Part shown: positions 25,656 through 34,410 of the stretch, in pieces
Layout: each line of letters begins with the position of its first letter
Numbering within the stretch: position 1 is the first letter of the stretch
NCBI GenBank assembly: GCA_047972135.1
Contig: JBKEAJ010000129.1
Location: forward strand, 1-44,297
DNA: 44,297 bases
Origin: JBKEAJ01 sp047972135
GTDB taxonomy: Bacteria; Bacteroidota; Bacteroidia; Bacteroidales; Prolixibacteraceae
Direction of reading: 5' to 3'
Translations under genes and position numbers: made by a program
Notes under the pieces: generated by a model
Databases searched by the model: none
Told to the model about the DNA's origin: nothing
The model's input: the letters and a program-made list of their open reading frames with translations, nothing else

Positions 25656-25699
25656 TTTTGCAATAAGCTGTAAGCTAGATGCTTTTGCTGTTTTTAATC
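25656..25699 (-). repeat. Start-codon-proximal repeat, copy 3
   Basis: Toward the phosphatase gene it reads GATTAAAAACAGCA, AAAGCAT, a gap of about five bases compared with the other copies, then AGCTTACAGCTTATTGC and ATAAACACATGAA. As at copy 1, a CATTGCGAG element lies just upstream of it. Confidence 0.75.
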
Positions 25700-25705
25700 A
25701 TCCGT

Positions 25706-25776
25706 CATTGCGAGCCTTAGCGTGGCAATCTACTCTTTGTTGTAGGAGATTGCTTCGTCGCCAGCTCCTCGCAATG
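25706..25776 (+). repeat. CATTGCGAG interspersed repeat, copy 4
   Basis: Full 71-bp element from CATTGCGAG to CTCGCAATG with the inner GGCAATC / GATTGC inverted words, so it can form one long imperfect hairpin. It is not followed by the GGGCAGAA hairpin. The rest of the gap (25777-25961) shows no gene; no clear promoter for the MATE gene was found there. Confidence 0.85.
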
Positions 25777-25961
25777 ACGTTCGTGTATTTGGTATTCCAT
25801 TAATAATGCTGCAAGTTAGTATTTTTTTACACAAACTCCAAACTGGTACCTCTAAACCACTAGATTATATACAGTTAGCTATGGATTAGAAACTTAATAC
25901 AGCTCAGGGTTGCAACAACGACAAAAAAAAGCGACCTTTGGTCAAATTTGATGACAAGTAG

Positions 25962-27338
25962 ATGATAGATTTGACAAAAGGCAAGGAGCTATCGTTGATA
26001 CTCAAGCTGTCGTTACCATTAGTTTTAGCCAATATCCTACAAAATACCTACAACCTTGTAGACACGGTAATCGTAGGCAACTATATCAGCACCAACGCAC
26101 AGGCAGCTGTTGGAGCTTCCTTTCCCGTTATTTATCTAATGATAGCCTTAGTAATTGGCATCGGCTCGGGAGGTAGTGTTGTTGTGTCGCAGTATTTTGG
26201 GGCCAAACAACTAGACAAGGTTCGTCGTTCTGTTGACACCATATTTATCTCCCTATTTGTAGCAGGTTTTATCATTATGATAGTAGGATTATTAGCCTCA
26301 AAGTATATCTTTATGATGCTCGATATACCAAGGGAGGTAGTTCCTGAAGCTACGAAGTATCTGAATATATACTGGTTAGGCACCCCTTTCTTCTTTGGTT
26401 TTGCTGGCATAAACTCGGTGTTGCGTGGACTTGGAGACACAAAACGCCCCCTTTATTTCGTAGCTCTTGCAACTGTCGTAAACATAATACTCGATATATT
26501 GCTGGTAACGGTATTTGGTTTTGGTATTGGGAGCGTTGCGGTAGCCACAATCACTGCTCAACTGATAGGATTTATAGTCGCCATACTGTACCTAAAACGC
26601 CATAACAAAGCCTTTGATGTAAAATTGAGAGAGCTTAGTTTTGACAAAGAGATCTTTCGACAGATAACAAAGATTGGCGTCCCCACAGGAGTTCAACAAT
26701 CTGTGGTGGCATTGGGCATGATTGCTTTAATGAAGTTTGTTGCGAGCTTTGGCACCAACACCATAGCCGCCTACACCTCAGCAGTACGTATAGATTCGTT
26801 TGCCAATATTCCATCGCTCACTTTTGCCAGTGCATTGTCGAGTTTTGTAGGGCAAAATATAGGAGCAAATAAAATAGATCGAGTTAGAAAAGGTCTTCAT
26901 TCGACCATCTTTGTTTCCCTGTTGTATTGTGTTGTCGTAAGCATACTCATAATTATATTTGGAAGTCATGTCATGTACTTTTTTAATAAAGACCAAGAGG
27001 TGGTGAGCATCGGGAAGGAATATTTAGTCATAGTGTCATCATTCTACATTCTTTTTGCCTTGATGAATTGCTATGTTGGATTGCTGCGGGGAGCAGGAGC
27101 GAGCATAGTTCCGATGATAACTACAATCTTTGCTCTTTGGTTAGTTCGTATTCCACTGGCATACTATCTTTCGGGCAAAATGGGAGCAACAGGGATATGG
27201 TGGTCTGTACCTTCTGGCTACGGCATGGGATTTTTATTGTCTTTTCTCTACTACAAATTTGGCAATTGGCGGAAATTCAGTGTTGTAAAACACGACAAGC
27301 ACGAATACGACGAAGTCCCCTATGAGGAGATGCCATAA
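25962..27338 (+). CDS. MATE-family efflux transporter
   Basis: A 458-residue integral membrane protein with about 12 hydrophobic segments in two related halves. The N-terminal LILKLSLPLVLANILQNTYNLVDTVIVG and the matching half starting IFRQITKIGVPTGVQQSVVALG are typical of MATE exporters, which use sodium or protons to expel drugs or metabolites. The C-terminal tail is charged and cytoplasmic. It stands alone between a repeat-rich gap and a convergent gene. The substrate is unknown. Confidence 0.93.
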   Translation: MIDLTKGKELSLILKLSLPLVLANILQNTYNLVDTVIVGNYISTNAQAAVGASFPVIYLMIALVIGIGSGGSVVVSQYFGAKQLDKVRRSVDTIFISLFVAGFIIMIVGLLASKYIFMMLDIPREVVPEATKYLNIYWLGTPFFFGFAGINSVLRGLGDTKRPLYFVALATVVNIILDILLVTVFGFGIGSVAVATITAQLIGFIVAILYLKRHNKAFDVKLRELSFDKEIFRQITKIGVPTGVQQSVVALGMIALMKFVASFGTNTIAAYTSAVRIDSFANIPSLTFASALSSFVGQNIGANKIDRVRKGLHSTIFVSLLYCVVVSILIIIFGSHVMYFFNKDQEVVSIGKEYLVIVSSFYILFALMNCYVGLLRGAGASIVPMITTIFALWLVRIPLAYYLSGKMGATGIWWSVPSGYGMGFLLSFLYYKFGNWRKFSVVKHDKHEYDEVPYEEMP

Positions 27339-27381
27339 CCTGCGTCGACAAAAAATATTTGGATAAAGGGACACATTGCAA

Positions 27382-28410
27382 TTATGGCACAGATATCTCA
27401 ATATAAGGTTTTTGGTCTAGTACGTAACGAACCCAATTTTTGAAACTATATTTCTCAAAAATATCTTGTGGAAGTTTTTGGTATGGGGAATTAATAAAGG
27501 TTTTCAAATCGTCCATATTTCTCTCCGAAAGCACAAAAATATTATTAGGTCTATAAAAATCATATTCTAGTATCAGCCTATTATCCGTGATGAGTTTCTT
27601 CTGATAAAGCATTGCATCGAAAATCCTAAATGACAGCCCATTATGAGTTCTATCCAGAATATCCAGAATTGCTTTTGAAGCCTTCACCTTTTCCAACATC
27701 TCTGCATAAGTAATTGTTTCAGTAGTGTATCTTATATTGTCAGCGTTCCTAGTTTCGATTTTTTCATTACCTGTATAAACATTCAAATCCCCAATCAATC
27801 CCAACTTAGCAATTTCATGAGCAAACTGCTCGACAATAGGATGTCTTTTTTTTACATAAGTACAAATAAAGAAGATATCACTAGAAATATCGGACAGACG
27901 TTCTTCATCACAATCAAAATAACAATTTGTAAGAGGTATCAACTGTTCATCTGGAAACATCAGAGCGTCATTTTTTTCAAAAACAAAGAACCTGTCATAT
28001 AGTTCAATGTGCTTTATAACACCAGGCCACCTATTCAATCCATCCCACTGATAGCTTATCATTTTATTGGATTTTGAAGCTATCAACTTCAGATAGTCCG
28101 TCGGAAACATATCAGAACGTATCACCAATGCATAATCAGCCTTACTCTCCATATTCATAATATTCTCGCACGCATGTCTAGCAAAATATTCAAACTTTAA
28201 TTTCTTCTTGTTTTCCTTGTCATTCAATGCCGTTTTCCGATAAAAATTCTCCAGCCTTTGACTCAGGTTTTTATACCTAAAGTTTCCTTGTTCATAGCTT
28301 GCATTTATCACTTCATAGCCATGGAATTCAAGATTCTTCACCAACATTTGGATAAATCCAAAGTTATGAGGCACCAGTAATATTATCTTAGTTTTTGTAT
28401 TTTCTTGCAT
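27382..28410 (-). CDS. Glycosyltransferase-like protein, paralogue 1 of a divergent pair
   Basis: A 342-residue cytoplasmic protein, counted from the ATG at 28410 (a TTG at 28419 is the only earlier start). An N-terminal Rossmann-like strand (TKIILLVPHNFGFIQMLVKNLEFHGYEV) and a C-terminal segment (AILDILDRTHNGLSFRIFDAMLYQKKLITDN, then YDFYRPNNIFVL) suggest a GT-B-like fold in which the second domain binds a sugar nucleotide. Such genes modify lipopolysaccharide or capsule in Bacteroidota, but the family is not certain. It shares its C-terminal half with the divergent gene at 28580. Confidence 0.6.
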   Translation of the reverse strand: MQENTKTKIILLVPHNFGFIQMLVKNLEFHGYEVINASYEQGNFRYKNLSQRLENFYRKTALNDKENKKKLKFEYFARHACENIMNMESKADYALVIRSDMFPTDYLKLIASKSNKMISYQWDGLNRWPGVIKHIELYDRFFVFEKNDALMFPDEQLIPLTNCYFDCDEERLSDISSDIFFICTYVKKRHPIVEQFAHEIAKLGLIGDLNVYTGNEKIETRNADNIRYTTETITYAEMLEKVKASKAILDILDRTHNGLSFRIFDAMLYQKKLITDNRLILEYDFYRPNNIFVLSERNMDDLKTFINSPYQKLPQDIFEKYSFKNWVRYVLDQKPYIEISVP

Positions 28411-28416
28411 AGGACG

Positions 28417-28424
28417 CAAAGGTA
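28417..28424 (-). promoter_or_regulatory. Candidate -7 element for the minus-strand glycosyltransferase-like gene
   Basis: TACCTTTG on the minus strand fits TAnnTTTG. It ends seven bases before the ATG at 28410, so the transcript would start at or very close to that ATG, that is, be nearly leaderless. No clear -33 box was found. Confidence 0.35.
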
Positions 28425-28579
28425 TAAAATATCTAATTACTTGTTATTAAGCTAAGATAAAATAATCTCTAGCATCAAAAAATGTATTTATCAACACCCC
28501 TTTGCATCAATTATTTCATTATCATTGTACAATTTATTTCTCGCATCAATTTAGTTGAAATATTGAAAAACAAACATTT

Positions 28580-29551
28580 ATGAAGATATGTCTTATAAGC
28601 TATGATTTCTGGAATTACGATGGCTATATAGTCGATGCCCTAAAGAAAAAAAGTATCGATGCATACCACATCAAGATGTACACATGGCAATATCCCAATC
28701 GGAAAGCACGAGTAAGAAATATGTTATCAAAAACTTTCCTCAAAAAGAATTTAAAAACCAAATGGCGTCAGATGATGGTTTTGGAGAAGCTTGAAGAAAT
28801 AGGAAAACAAGATCAAATCCTAATAATAAATCCAGAATATATTGAACTTGAATTTCACACCAGAATAAGTAAATACACCGATAGATATGTTGCTTTCTTA
28901 TATGATTCTTTAGCTAGGAATCCTGCAAAGCACACATTTCACTTTTTCGACAAGATATTCACATTCGACTATAACGATGCGACAGAAACGCCTAAACTAG
29001 AGCATATTAACAATTACATTTATTGGGAACATCTCCCGGCAGAACAGCAAAAGTCGAAAGTAAGTCTTACATTTGTAGCATCGGCAGACAAAGAGCGAGA
29101 TAGATTAATGTCGAAACTAATAGCAAACCTAATACACAACGACATCTCTTATTTTTTCCATATTGTAGGAAAAAGCAACCATTTAAAAAAGAAATTCATA
29201 AATACCAAATCTCCAAACGGGAAAGTCATCAACGCAAAAAAAAGTATCAGCCACCAAGAGCTTAAGAGCATTTATTCTAGGAGTGTTGCGATTTTGGACA
29301 TAGTGAGAGAACAGCAGACGGGACTAAGTTTTCGCTTTTTTGAAGCCATGGCACTTGAGAAAAAGGTCATTACCAACAATCACAATGTTAAGAACTACGA
29401 GTTCTATAATCCTAATAATATCATGATTTTAGATCAGGATATGACATTCAAGGATAACGATTTTTTCAATAGTCCTTACGAAAAACTCCCAAAAGAGATT
29501 TATGAGCAATATACAATATCACACTGGGTAGAAAAGGTGTTCAATCTGTAG
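28580..29551 (+). CDS. Glycosyltransferase-like protein, paralogue 2 of a divergent pair
   Basis: A 323-residue protein with the same plan as its neighbour. The C-terminal half carries AILDIVREQQTGLSFRFFEAMALEKKVITNN, YEFYNPNNIMIL, and NSPYEKLPKEIYEQYTISHWVEKVF, which align with GLSFRIFDAML, YDFYRPNNIFVL and NSPYQKLPQDIFEKYSFKNWVRYV of the neighbour. The N-terminal halves are less alike, as expected if acceptors differ. No signal peptide or membrane segment is seen. Likely role in surface polysaccharide assembly, by inference. A terminator-like hairpin follows at 29557. Confidence 0.6.
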   Translation: MKICLISYDFWNYDGYIVDALKKKSIDAYHIKMYTWQYPNRKARVRNMLSKTFLKKNLKTKWRQMMVLEKLEEIGKQDQILIINPEYIELEFHTRISKYTDRYVAFLYDSLARNPAKHTFHFFDKIFTFDYNDATETPKLEHINNYIYWEHLPAEQQKSKVSLTFVASADKERDRLMSKLIANLIHNDISYFFHIVGKSNHLKKKFINTKSPNGKVINAKKSISHQELKSIYSRSVAILDIVREQQTGLSFRFFEAMALEKKVITNNHNVKNYEFYNPNNIMILDQDMTFKDNDFFNSPYEKLPKEIYEQYTISHWVEKVFNL

Positions 29552-29556
29552 CTACT

Positions 29557-29592
29557 AAAAAAGATGCCCCATTTTAGTGAGACATCTTTTTT
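29557..29592. terminator. Bidirectional intrinsic terminator
   Basis: AAAAAAGATG (29557-29566) pairs with CATCTTTTTT (29583-29592), so each strand ends the stem with a U-run. It lies between the convergent genes ending at 29551 and 29613 and can serve both. Confidence 0.75.
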
Positions 29593-29612
29593 TATTTTCA
29601 GAATAATCTTTT

Positions 29613-30299
29613 CTATTTCATATACTCGGCACGCATGATGTATTTGTCAATATCGCCTGCAATGCTGGTAGTATAATATTCATCTTTTATTCTCCTATAC
29701 AGTCCTAATGCTACGTCATATTCACCTTTATCCTCGTGTAGTAAAGCGGCTTTTTTCATATACAAAGCACTCAAAGTATTCTTCTCGGCACTATAGGCTT
29801 TTTTGTATGCGGAGATAGCTTCGTCGGTTTTTCCCATCTCGGAATAAACATCCCCAATCAAGCCATTTTTTTCGACCGACAAGAAAAAATCGTCGGTAGA
29901 AAAGCCTTTAAGATAGTCAAGAGCATTATCAAAATTCCCAAGCTTCAACTCACATACACCAGCATAATACTTAGATAAGTTTCCAGCAGGCGTACCACCC
30001 CATTCGTCTGCCACATATGCAAATCCTGAATTAATACCATCGCCATTAAGGGCAAGATTCATGGAATCTTTAGCGAAGTAAAACTCTGCCTTTGCCATAG
30101 CGTTCTTAGCATCAATCTCTTTCGGCTCATTTATAAACTTCTGATAAGCAACGTAAGCAAAAAATATAACTATTAGCGCAACAAGCCCTATGGCAAGTTT
30201 CTGCCAGTTTCTCTCCAAGAACTGTTCTGCACCGAGAACTGCTCCTTCAACATCTTGCGCAAGGTGTTCCTCTTTCTTTTTTGAGTCTTTTTTCGACAT
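29613..30299 (-). CDS. Tetratricopeptide-repeat protein with one membrane anchor
   Basis: A 228-residue protein: a charged cytoplasmic N-terminus, one transmembrane helix (about 33-52, WQKLAIGLVALIVIFFAYVAY), and helical TPR-like repeats after it (PAGNLSKYYAGVCELKLGNFDNALDYLKGF, LIGDVYSEMGKTDEAISAYKKAY). The plan is like that of YfgM-type accessory proteins of the Sec translocon, with the repeats in the periplasm. A minus-strand TACTTTTG at 30339-30346 is a possible -7 box 40 bases upstream. The role is inferred from the plan only. Confidence 0.75.
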   Translation of the reverse strand: MSKKDSKKKEEHLAQDVEGAVLGAEQFLERNWQKLAIGLVALIVIFFAYVAYQKFINEPKEIDAKNAMAKAEFYFAKDSMNLALNGDGINSGFAYVADEWGGTPAGNLSKYYAGVCELKLGNFDNALDYLKGFSTDDFFLSVEKNGLIGDVYSEMGKTDEAISAYKKAYSAEKNTLSALYMKKAALLHEDKGEYDVALGLYRRIKDEYYTTSIAGDIDKYIMRAEYMK

Positions 30300-30427
30300 C
30301 TCTTCTTTGTTTTGTTCTACTTTTTATTTTAAGCTCTGCAAAAGTACTCTTTTTTTTTGTCTTTCACTTCAGATTGCTATTATTTTTCATTCAAATTCCG
30401 TTACTTTGGAAATTATTATTTGAAACA

Positions 30428-31915
30428 ATGGATAAAAAAGACAGTGGCATCTTGCTTCATATTTCATCACTCCCCGGCAGTGGCGGTATTGGTTCGCTAG
30501 GAAAAGAGGCATACAACTTTATTGATTTTCTGGATAGGACAAAACAAGCCTACTGGCAAATACTCCCTCTAACGCCTTGTGGGAAAGGCTATTCGCCTTA
30601 CTTTAGCGACTCTGCATTTGCTGGTAATACAATGCTCATAGATTTAGAGGAGCTTGCGGACTATGGTTTAATAGATAAAAATGATATTGCAACAATCTCG
30701 ACTATTGATGCCAACAAGCCCGATAAATTTATCAATGAGAAGGAGAAGGTTCTAAGAAAGGCTTTTGAAAATAAGGATAAGCTTCTCGACACTCGCAGCA
30801 ACGAATATATCTTTTTTTTATCGGAGCATAATTGGTGGCTTCACAACTATGCAATTTTTAAATCCATAAAAAAGGAAGTATTGGATACTCACTGGAATCA
30901 GTGGCCCAAGGAATTGATGGAATGCGACAGCGAAGCGACAAAATACATCGAGCTAACCCTCACAGAACGCATTGAATACGAGAAATTTAAGCAGTTCTTA
31001 TTCTATTGGCAATGGTACAGACTTAAAAGATATGCCAACAGCAAGGGGATACAGATTTTTGGGGACATCCCACTATATATCTCCGACGACAGTGCCGACA
31101 CATGGGTCAATAAGCACTTGTTTATGCTTGATCATCAAGGCAATAAGACAATGGTAGCGGGTGTTCCTCCCGACTACTTCAACGAAGATGGTCAGCTGTG
31201 GGGCAGCCCTCTGTATGATTGGGCTAACCACGCAAAAGACGATTACAGTTGGTGGATGGCGCGACTTCGTTTCAACCTTCATATGTACGACATCGTCAGG
31301 CTCGATCATTTCAGAGGTTTAGATGCCTTTTGGGCTGTCGATGCTAAAGAGGCAACTGCAAAAAAGGGTCAATGGCTAGCTGCGCATGGCGATGCGATTT
31401 TGTCAAAATTGCGTTATGAAAGGGGCAATCTGAATATCGTTGCCGAGGATTTGGGTAATATTTCCGACGAAGTCCGTGCCATGAAGGGTCGTTATAACTT
31501 GCGAGGGATGAAGGTCTTTCAGTTTGGTTTTTTATCGGACGAGAAGAATGAGCATCTAATGCACAACACCGACTACTATTGCATAGCCTATTCTGGCACT
31601 CACGACAACCACACTCTACAAGGCTGGCTTGACAGTGTTAGCGGAAAGGAAAAACAACAAGCTGCCAAATACTACGATCTTTCATCTTCGGCTACGGTTC
31701 AACATATACTTTCCAATATATACGCCTCAAGCGCACAAACGGTGATTATTCCGATACAGGATTTTCTGGTTTTAGACGACAAGGCTCGAATGAATATTCC
31801 CGGGAAGGCAGAAGGCAATTGGGGCTGGCGCATGACACAAGAACAAATGTCGTCGAAAGAATTGGAAGACTTGGTTTTGAATTTGACTATCAACTATAAT
31901 CGTTCAAGAAACTAG
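30428..31915 (+). CDS. malQ: 4-alpha-glucanotransferase (amylomaltase)
   Basis: A 495-residue GH77 enzyme that moves maltosyl units between alpha-1,4-glucans. The start is the ATG at 30428 (MDKKDSGILLHISSLPG); an in-frame ATG at 30281 adds 49 hydrophobic residues not found in the family and overlaps the neighbouring gene. The catalytic residues are D293 (RLDHFRG), E340 (VAEDLG) and D393 (THDNHT), close to the numbering of the Thermus enzyme. It is cytoplasmic. Its stop codon and that of the convergent aroA share one CTAG at 31912-31915. Confidence 0.95.
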   Translation: MDKKDSGILLHISSLPGSGGIGSLGKEAYNFIDFLDRTKQAYWQILPLTPCGKGYSPYFSDSAFAGNTMLIDLEELADYGLIDKNDIATISTIDANKPDKFINEKEKVLRKAFENKDKLLDTRSNEYIFFLSEHNWWLHNYAIFKSIKKEVLDTHWNQWPKELMECDSEATKYIELTLTERIEYEKFKQFLFYWQWYRLKRYANSKGIQIFGDIPLYISDDSADTWVNKHLFMLDHQGNKTMVAGVPPDYFNEDGQLWGSPLYDWANHAKDDYSWWMARLRFNLHMYDIVRLDHFRGLDAFWAVDAKEATAKKGQWLAAHGDAILSKLRYERGNLNIVAEDLGNISDEVRAMKGRYNLRGMKVFQFGFLSDEKNEHLMHNTDYYCIAYSGTHDNHTLQGWLDSVSGKEKQQAAKYYDLSSSATVQHILSNIYASSAQTVIIPIQDFLVLDDKARMNIPGKAEGNWGWRMTQEQMSSKELEDLVLNLTINYNRSRN

Positions 31916-33147
31916 TTTAGTTTTTTCTGATTTACAAGCGGGTGCAGATCTATCCAAAAGTTCTCGTAGGATTTACTTACAACCCCCTCGTCTTCTATCT
32001 CAATTTCCCGCACAAGCCCCAAAGGGGCAAATGCCATTGCCATTCTATGGTCATGATAAGTTGATACTCGTGGGACTTTCTCAGCTTGCAGCTTTTTTCC
32101 TGCCCATCGCAAAGAGCCGTGAACGGGAGCTTCAAGGCAATATCCACATTTTGCAAGCTCGTCAATTAGAGCCGTAATTCTGTCTGTTTCTTTTATCTTT
32201 AAAGTTTCCAAACCTGTAAATTCAAAGGGTACATCTAATGCACAAGCACACACTGCTATTGTTTGTGCGATATCGGGAGTTTTCCTCAAATCAAGGACTA
32301 GTTTGTTAGCTATTGGCATTCTTGCCTTTGTAATTACCAAATTTTCATCATCTCTCCATTTTGTTTCCACACCAAGCAGTTCAAATATTTTAGCAATCTC
32401 GCTATCGCCTTGCAGACTATCTTTAAACAAGGGCGACAGCTCTACCTCAAAGTCTCGTTCCGACAAGGCAACGATAGAAAACCAATACGAAGCCGAACTC
32501 CAATCGCCCTCCACAACAAATGGACGTGGCGAGTAAGCACCCTCCTCCACCGAAAGAACATTGTTATTGCGGTAACATTTCACTCCAAAATCTTGCATTA
32601 GCCTAAGTGTCATATCAATGTAGGGAATAGACATTACCTGTCCTTGCAGCTTTATTGTCAAACCGCCTGCCACTCGTGGAGCAATCATCAGCAATGCTGA
32701 AATATACTGGCTACTCACATCGCCCTTAATTTCTATTTCTTTGCTAACGAGTTTACGACCGCTAATTTTTAATGGAGGGTATCCCTCATTTGCAAGATAC
32801 TCAATATCAGCACCTAACTCTTTGAGAGCATCAACAAGCAAAGCTATCGGACGTTGTTGCATCCTCTTCGAGCCTGTAATCATCCATTCGCCGTACATCC
32901 CTGACAAATAAGCTGTTAAAAAGCGCATCGTTGTTCCGGCATGCCCCACATCAAACTCATTAGCATTTGAATTTAGAATATTCAGCATAGAGTTAGTGTC
33001 GTCGCAATCGGCAAGATTTACTATTGGATGGCAATTATCAGCTATTGCATTTATTATCAAGACTCTGTTGCTTATACTTTTTGAGCCTGACAGTTTTATC
33101 CTAATCCAATTTTTGTTGTTTTCTTTTGGCGACAGTCTTAATGTCAT
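31912..33147 (-). CDS. aroA: 3-phosphoshikimate 1-carboxyvinyltransferase (EPSP synthase)
   Basis: A 411-residue enzyme of the shikimate pathway that joins shikimate-3-phosphate and PEP. The start motif KLSGSKSISNRVL, the PEP-binding GHAGTTMRF, the repeated beta-alpha units, SSQYISALLM, LRKTPDIAQTIAV, KETDR and DHRMAMAFA are all present. It is somewhat short but complete, with GTTMRF in place of the more usual GTAMRP, as in many Bacteroidota enzymes. aroB lies 103 bases upstream on the same strand, so the two may be co-transcribed. Confidence 0.95.
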   Translation of the reverse strand: MTLRLSPKENNKNWIRIKLSGSKSISNRVLIINAIADNCHPIVNLADCDDTNSMLNILNSNANEFDVGHAGTTMRFLTAYLSGMYGEWMITGSKRMQQRPIALLVDALKELGADIEYLANEGYPPLKISGRKLVSKEIEIKGDVSSQYISALLMIAPRVAGGLTIKLQGQVMSIPYIDMTLRLMQDFGVKCYRNNNVLSVEEGAYSPRPFVVEGDWSSASYWFSIVALSERDFEVELSPLFKDSLQGDSEIAKIFELLGVETKWRDDENLVITKARMPIANKLVLDLRKTPDIAQTIAVCACALDVPFEFTGLETLKIKETDRITALIDELAKCGYCLEAPVHGSLRWAGKKLQAEKVPRVSTYHDHRMAMAFAPLGLVREIEIEDEGVVSKSYENFWIDLHPLVNQKKLN

Positions 33148-33250
33148 CTTATCAATAATTTGTGTTTGTTCATAATGTCAAGAGTCTGAGATAGAAATGA
33201 CTAACACGCAAAGTGAGCATAACGCAGATATTGGACTTTATAGACGGACT

Positions 33251-34324
33251 CTAGTCGTTCAAATCTTTGAAGAACAACAATGCCTCGTCAATAAGCTCAG
33301 GCTCACAGAATTGGTCGTAGGCACACACTCCAATATCGTTTAGCAAAGTAAAGTTTATCTTTCCTCCTTCATTTTTCTTATCGTGTCGCATCAGCTCCAC
33401 AATCCTCTCCAAGTATATATGGCTATCAATTTTAATAGGGAACTTACCGTATATACCCAACAGATTTTCAACAGCTTGAAACAGATCATTTGTAGACAGC
33501 GACATCTTCTGCGAGGACAAGTACATCTCGACCATCATTCCGTATGCAACGGCATATCCATGAGGAATAGACTCATCCTTCTCTATGGCAAAAGTTTCAA
33601 AAGCATGCCCGGCAGTGTGCCCAAAATTCAGGGTTTTTCTGATACCACTCTCACAAAAATCCTGCTCTACTACCCATTGTTTTATTCCCACTGAGACTTT
33701 CACAAGATTAGCCAACCATTCATAATCGGGATACGACACATCGAACCTCGTCAGCTCTTCGTAATGCTCTCGATTATGTATTAAGCCGTGTTTCAACATT
33801 TCGGCAAAGCCCGACTTAAACTCTTCATCAGTCAATGTTTTCAGGAAACCAGTATCAATAATCACCTTCTTGGGAGTACTAAACACCCCTATTTCATTTT
33901 TGAGATTATTGAAGTTGACACCTGTTTTTCCGCCTACCGACGCATCCACCTGTGAAAGCAAGGTCGTCGGAACATTCACAAAATCAATACCTCTTTTAAA
34001 TGTAGATGCAGCAAAGCCCGACAAATCAGACAGCATTCCACCACCCATATTCACAAGTACAGATTTCCGCGTTGCGTTCCTATCTTGAAGAAACTGCCAC
34101 ACATTTGCGACCTTCTCAACGGTTTTATTTTTCTCTCCTGAAGGAATTATAATGACTTTTCCTCTATATCTGTCCACCACTTCCTGAACTTTAGGAAAAC
34201 AAACCTTACTTGTATTTTCGTCAAGTACAAAAAATGCATTCCCTTCGCCATAATTCTCAAGGACTTTTTGTAGCTCCTCTGTCGAGTTATTTGTGTGTAT
34301 GATACAGCTATCCATTCTTAGCAT
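33251..34324 (-). CDS. aroB: 3-dehydroquinate synthase
   Basis: A 357-residue NAD- and zinc-dependent enzyme that makes dehydroquinate from DAHP, the second step to chorismate. Seen are PSGEKNKT (61-68), VNMGGGMLSDLSGFAASTFKRG (91-112), VPTTLLSQVDASVGGKTGVNF (118-138), and the probable zinc ligands E175, H236 (NFGHTAGHAFE) and H255 (IPHGYA). Two starts are possible, 34324 and 34315 (M4). aroA follows after 103 bases. Confidence 0.95.
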   Translation of the reverse strand: MLRMDSCIIHTNNSTEELQKVLENYGEGNAFFVLDENTSKVCFPKVQEVVDRYRGKVIIIPSGEKNKTVEKVANVWQFLQDRNATRKSVLVNMGGGMLSDLSGFAASTFKRGIDFVNVPTTLLSQVDASVGGKTGVNFNNLKNEIGVFSTPKKVIIDTGFLKTLTDEEFKSGFAEMLKHGLIHNREHYEELTRFDVSYPDYEWLANLVKVSVGIKQWVVEQDFCESGIRKTLNFGHTAGHAFETFAIEKDESIPHGYAVAYGMMVEMYLSSQKMSLSTNDLFQAVENLLGIYGKFPIKIDSHIYLERIVELMRHDKKNEGGKINFTLLNDIGVCAYDQFCEPELIDEALLFFKDLND

Positions 34325-34410
34325 TTTAATTTTTCAACCTGCTAATTTAGCAAAATAAACGGATTTTTCAGTACATTCGGCACTAAAATCTATAAATAGT
34401 TCTTTTAGAG

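Noticed and set aside
30281..30427. N-terminal extension of malQ with a hydrophobic segment
   Set aside because: It overlaps the start of the TPR gene, is AT-rich spacer by composition, and the family begins at the ATG at 30428.
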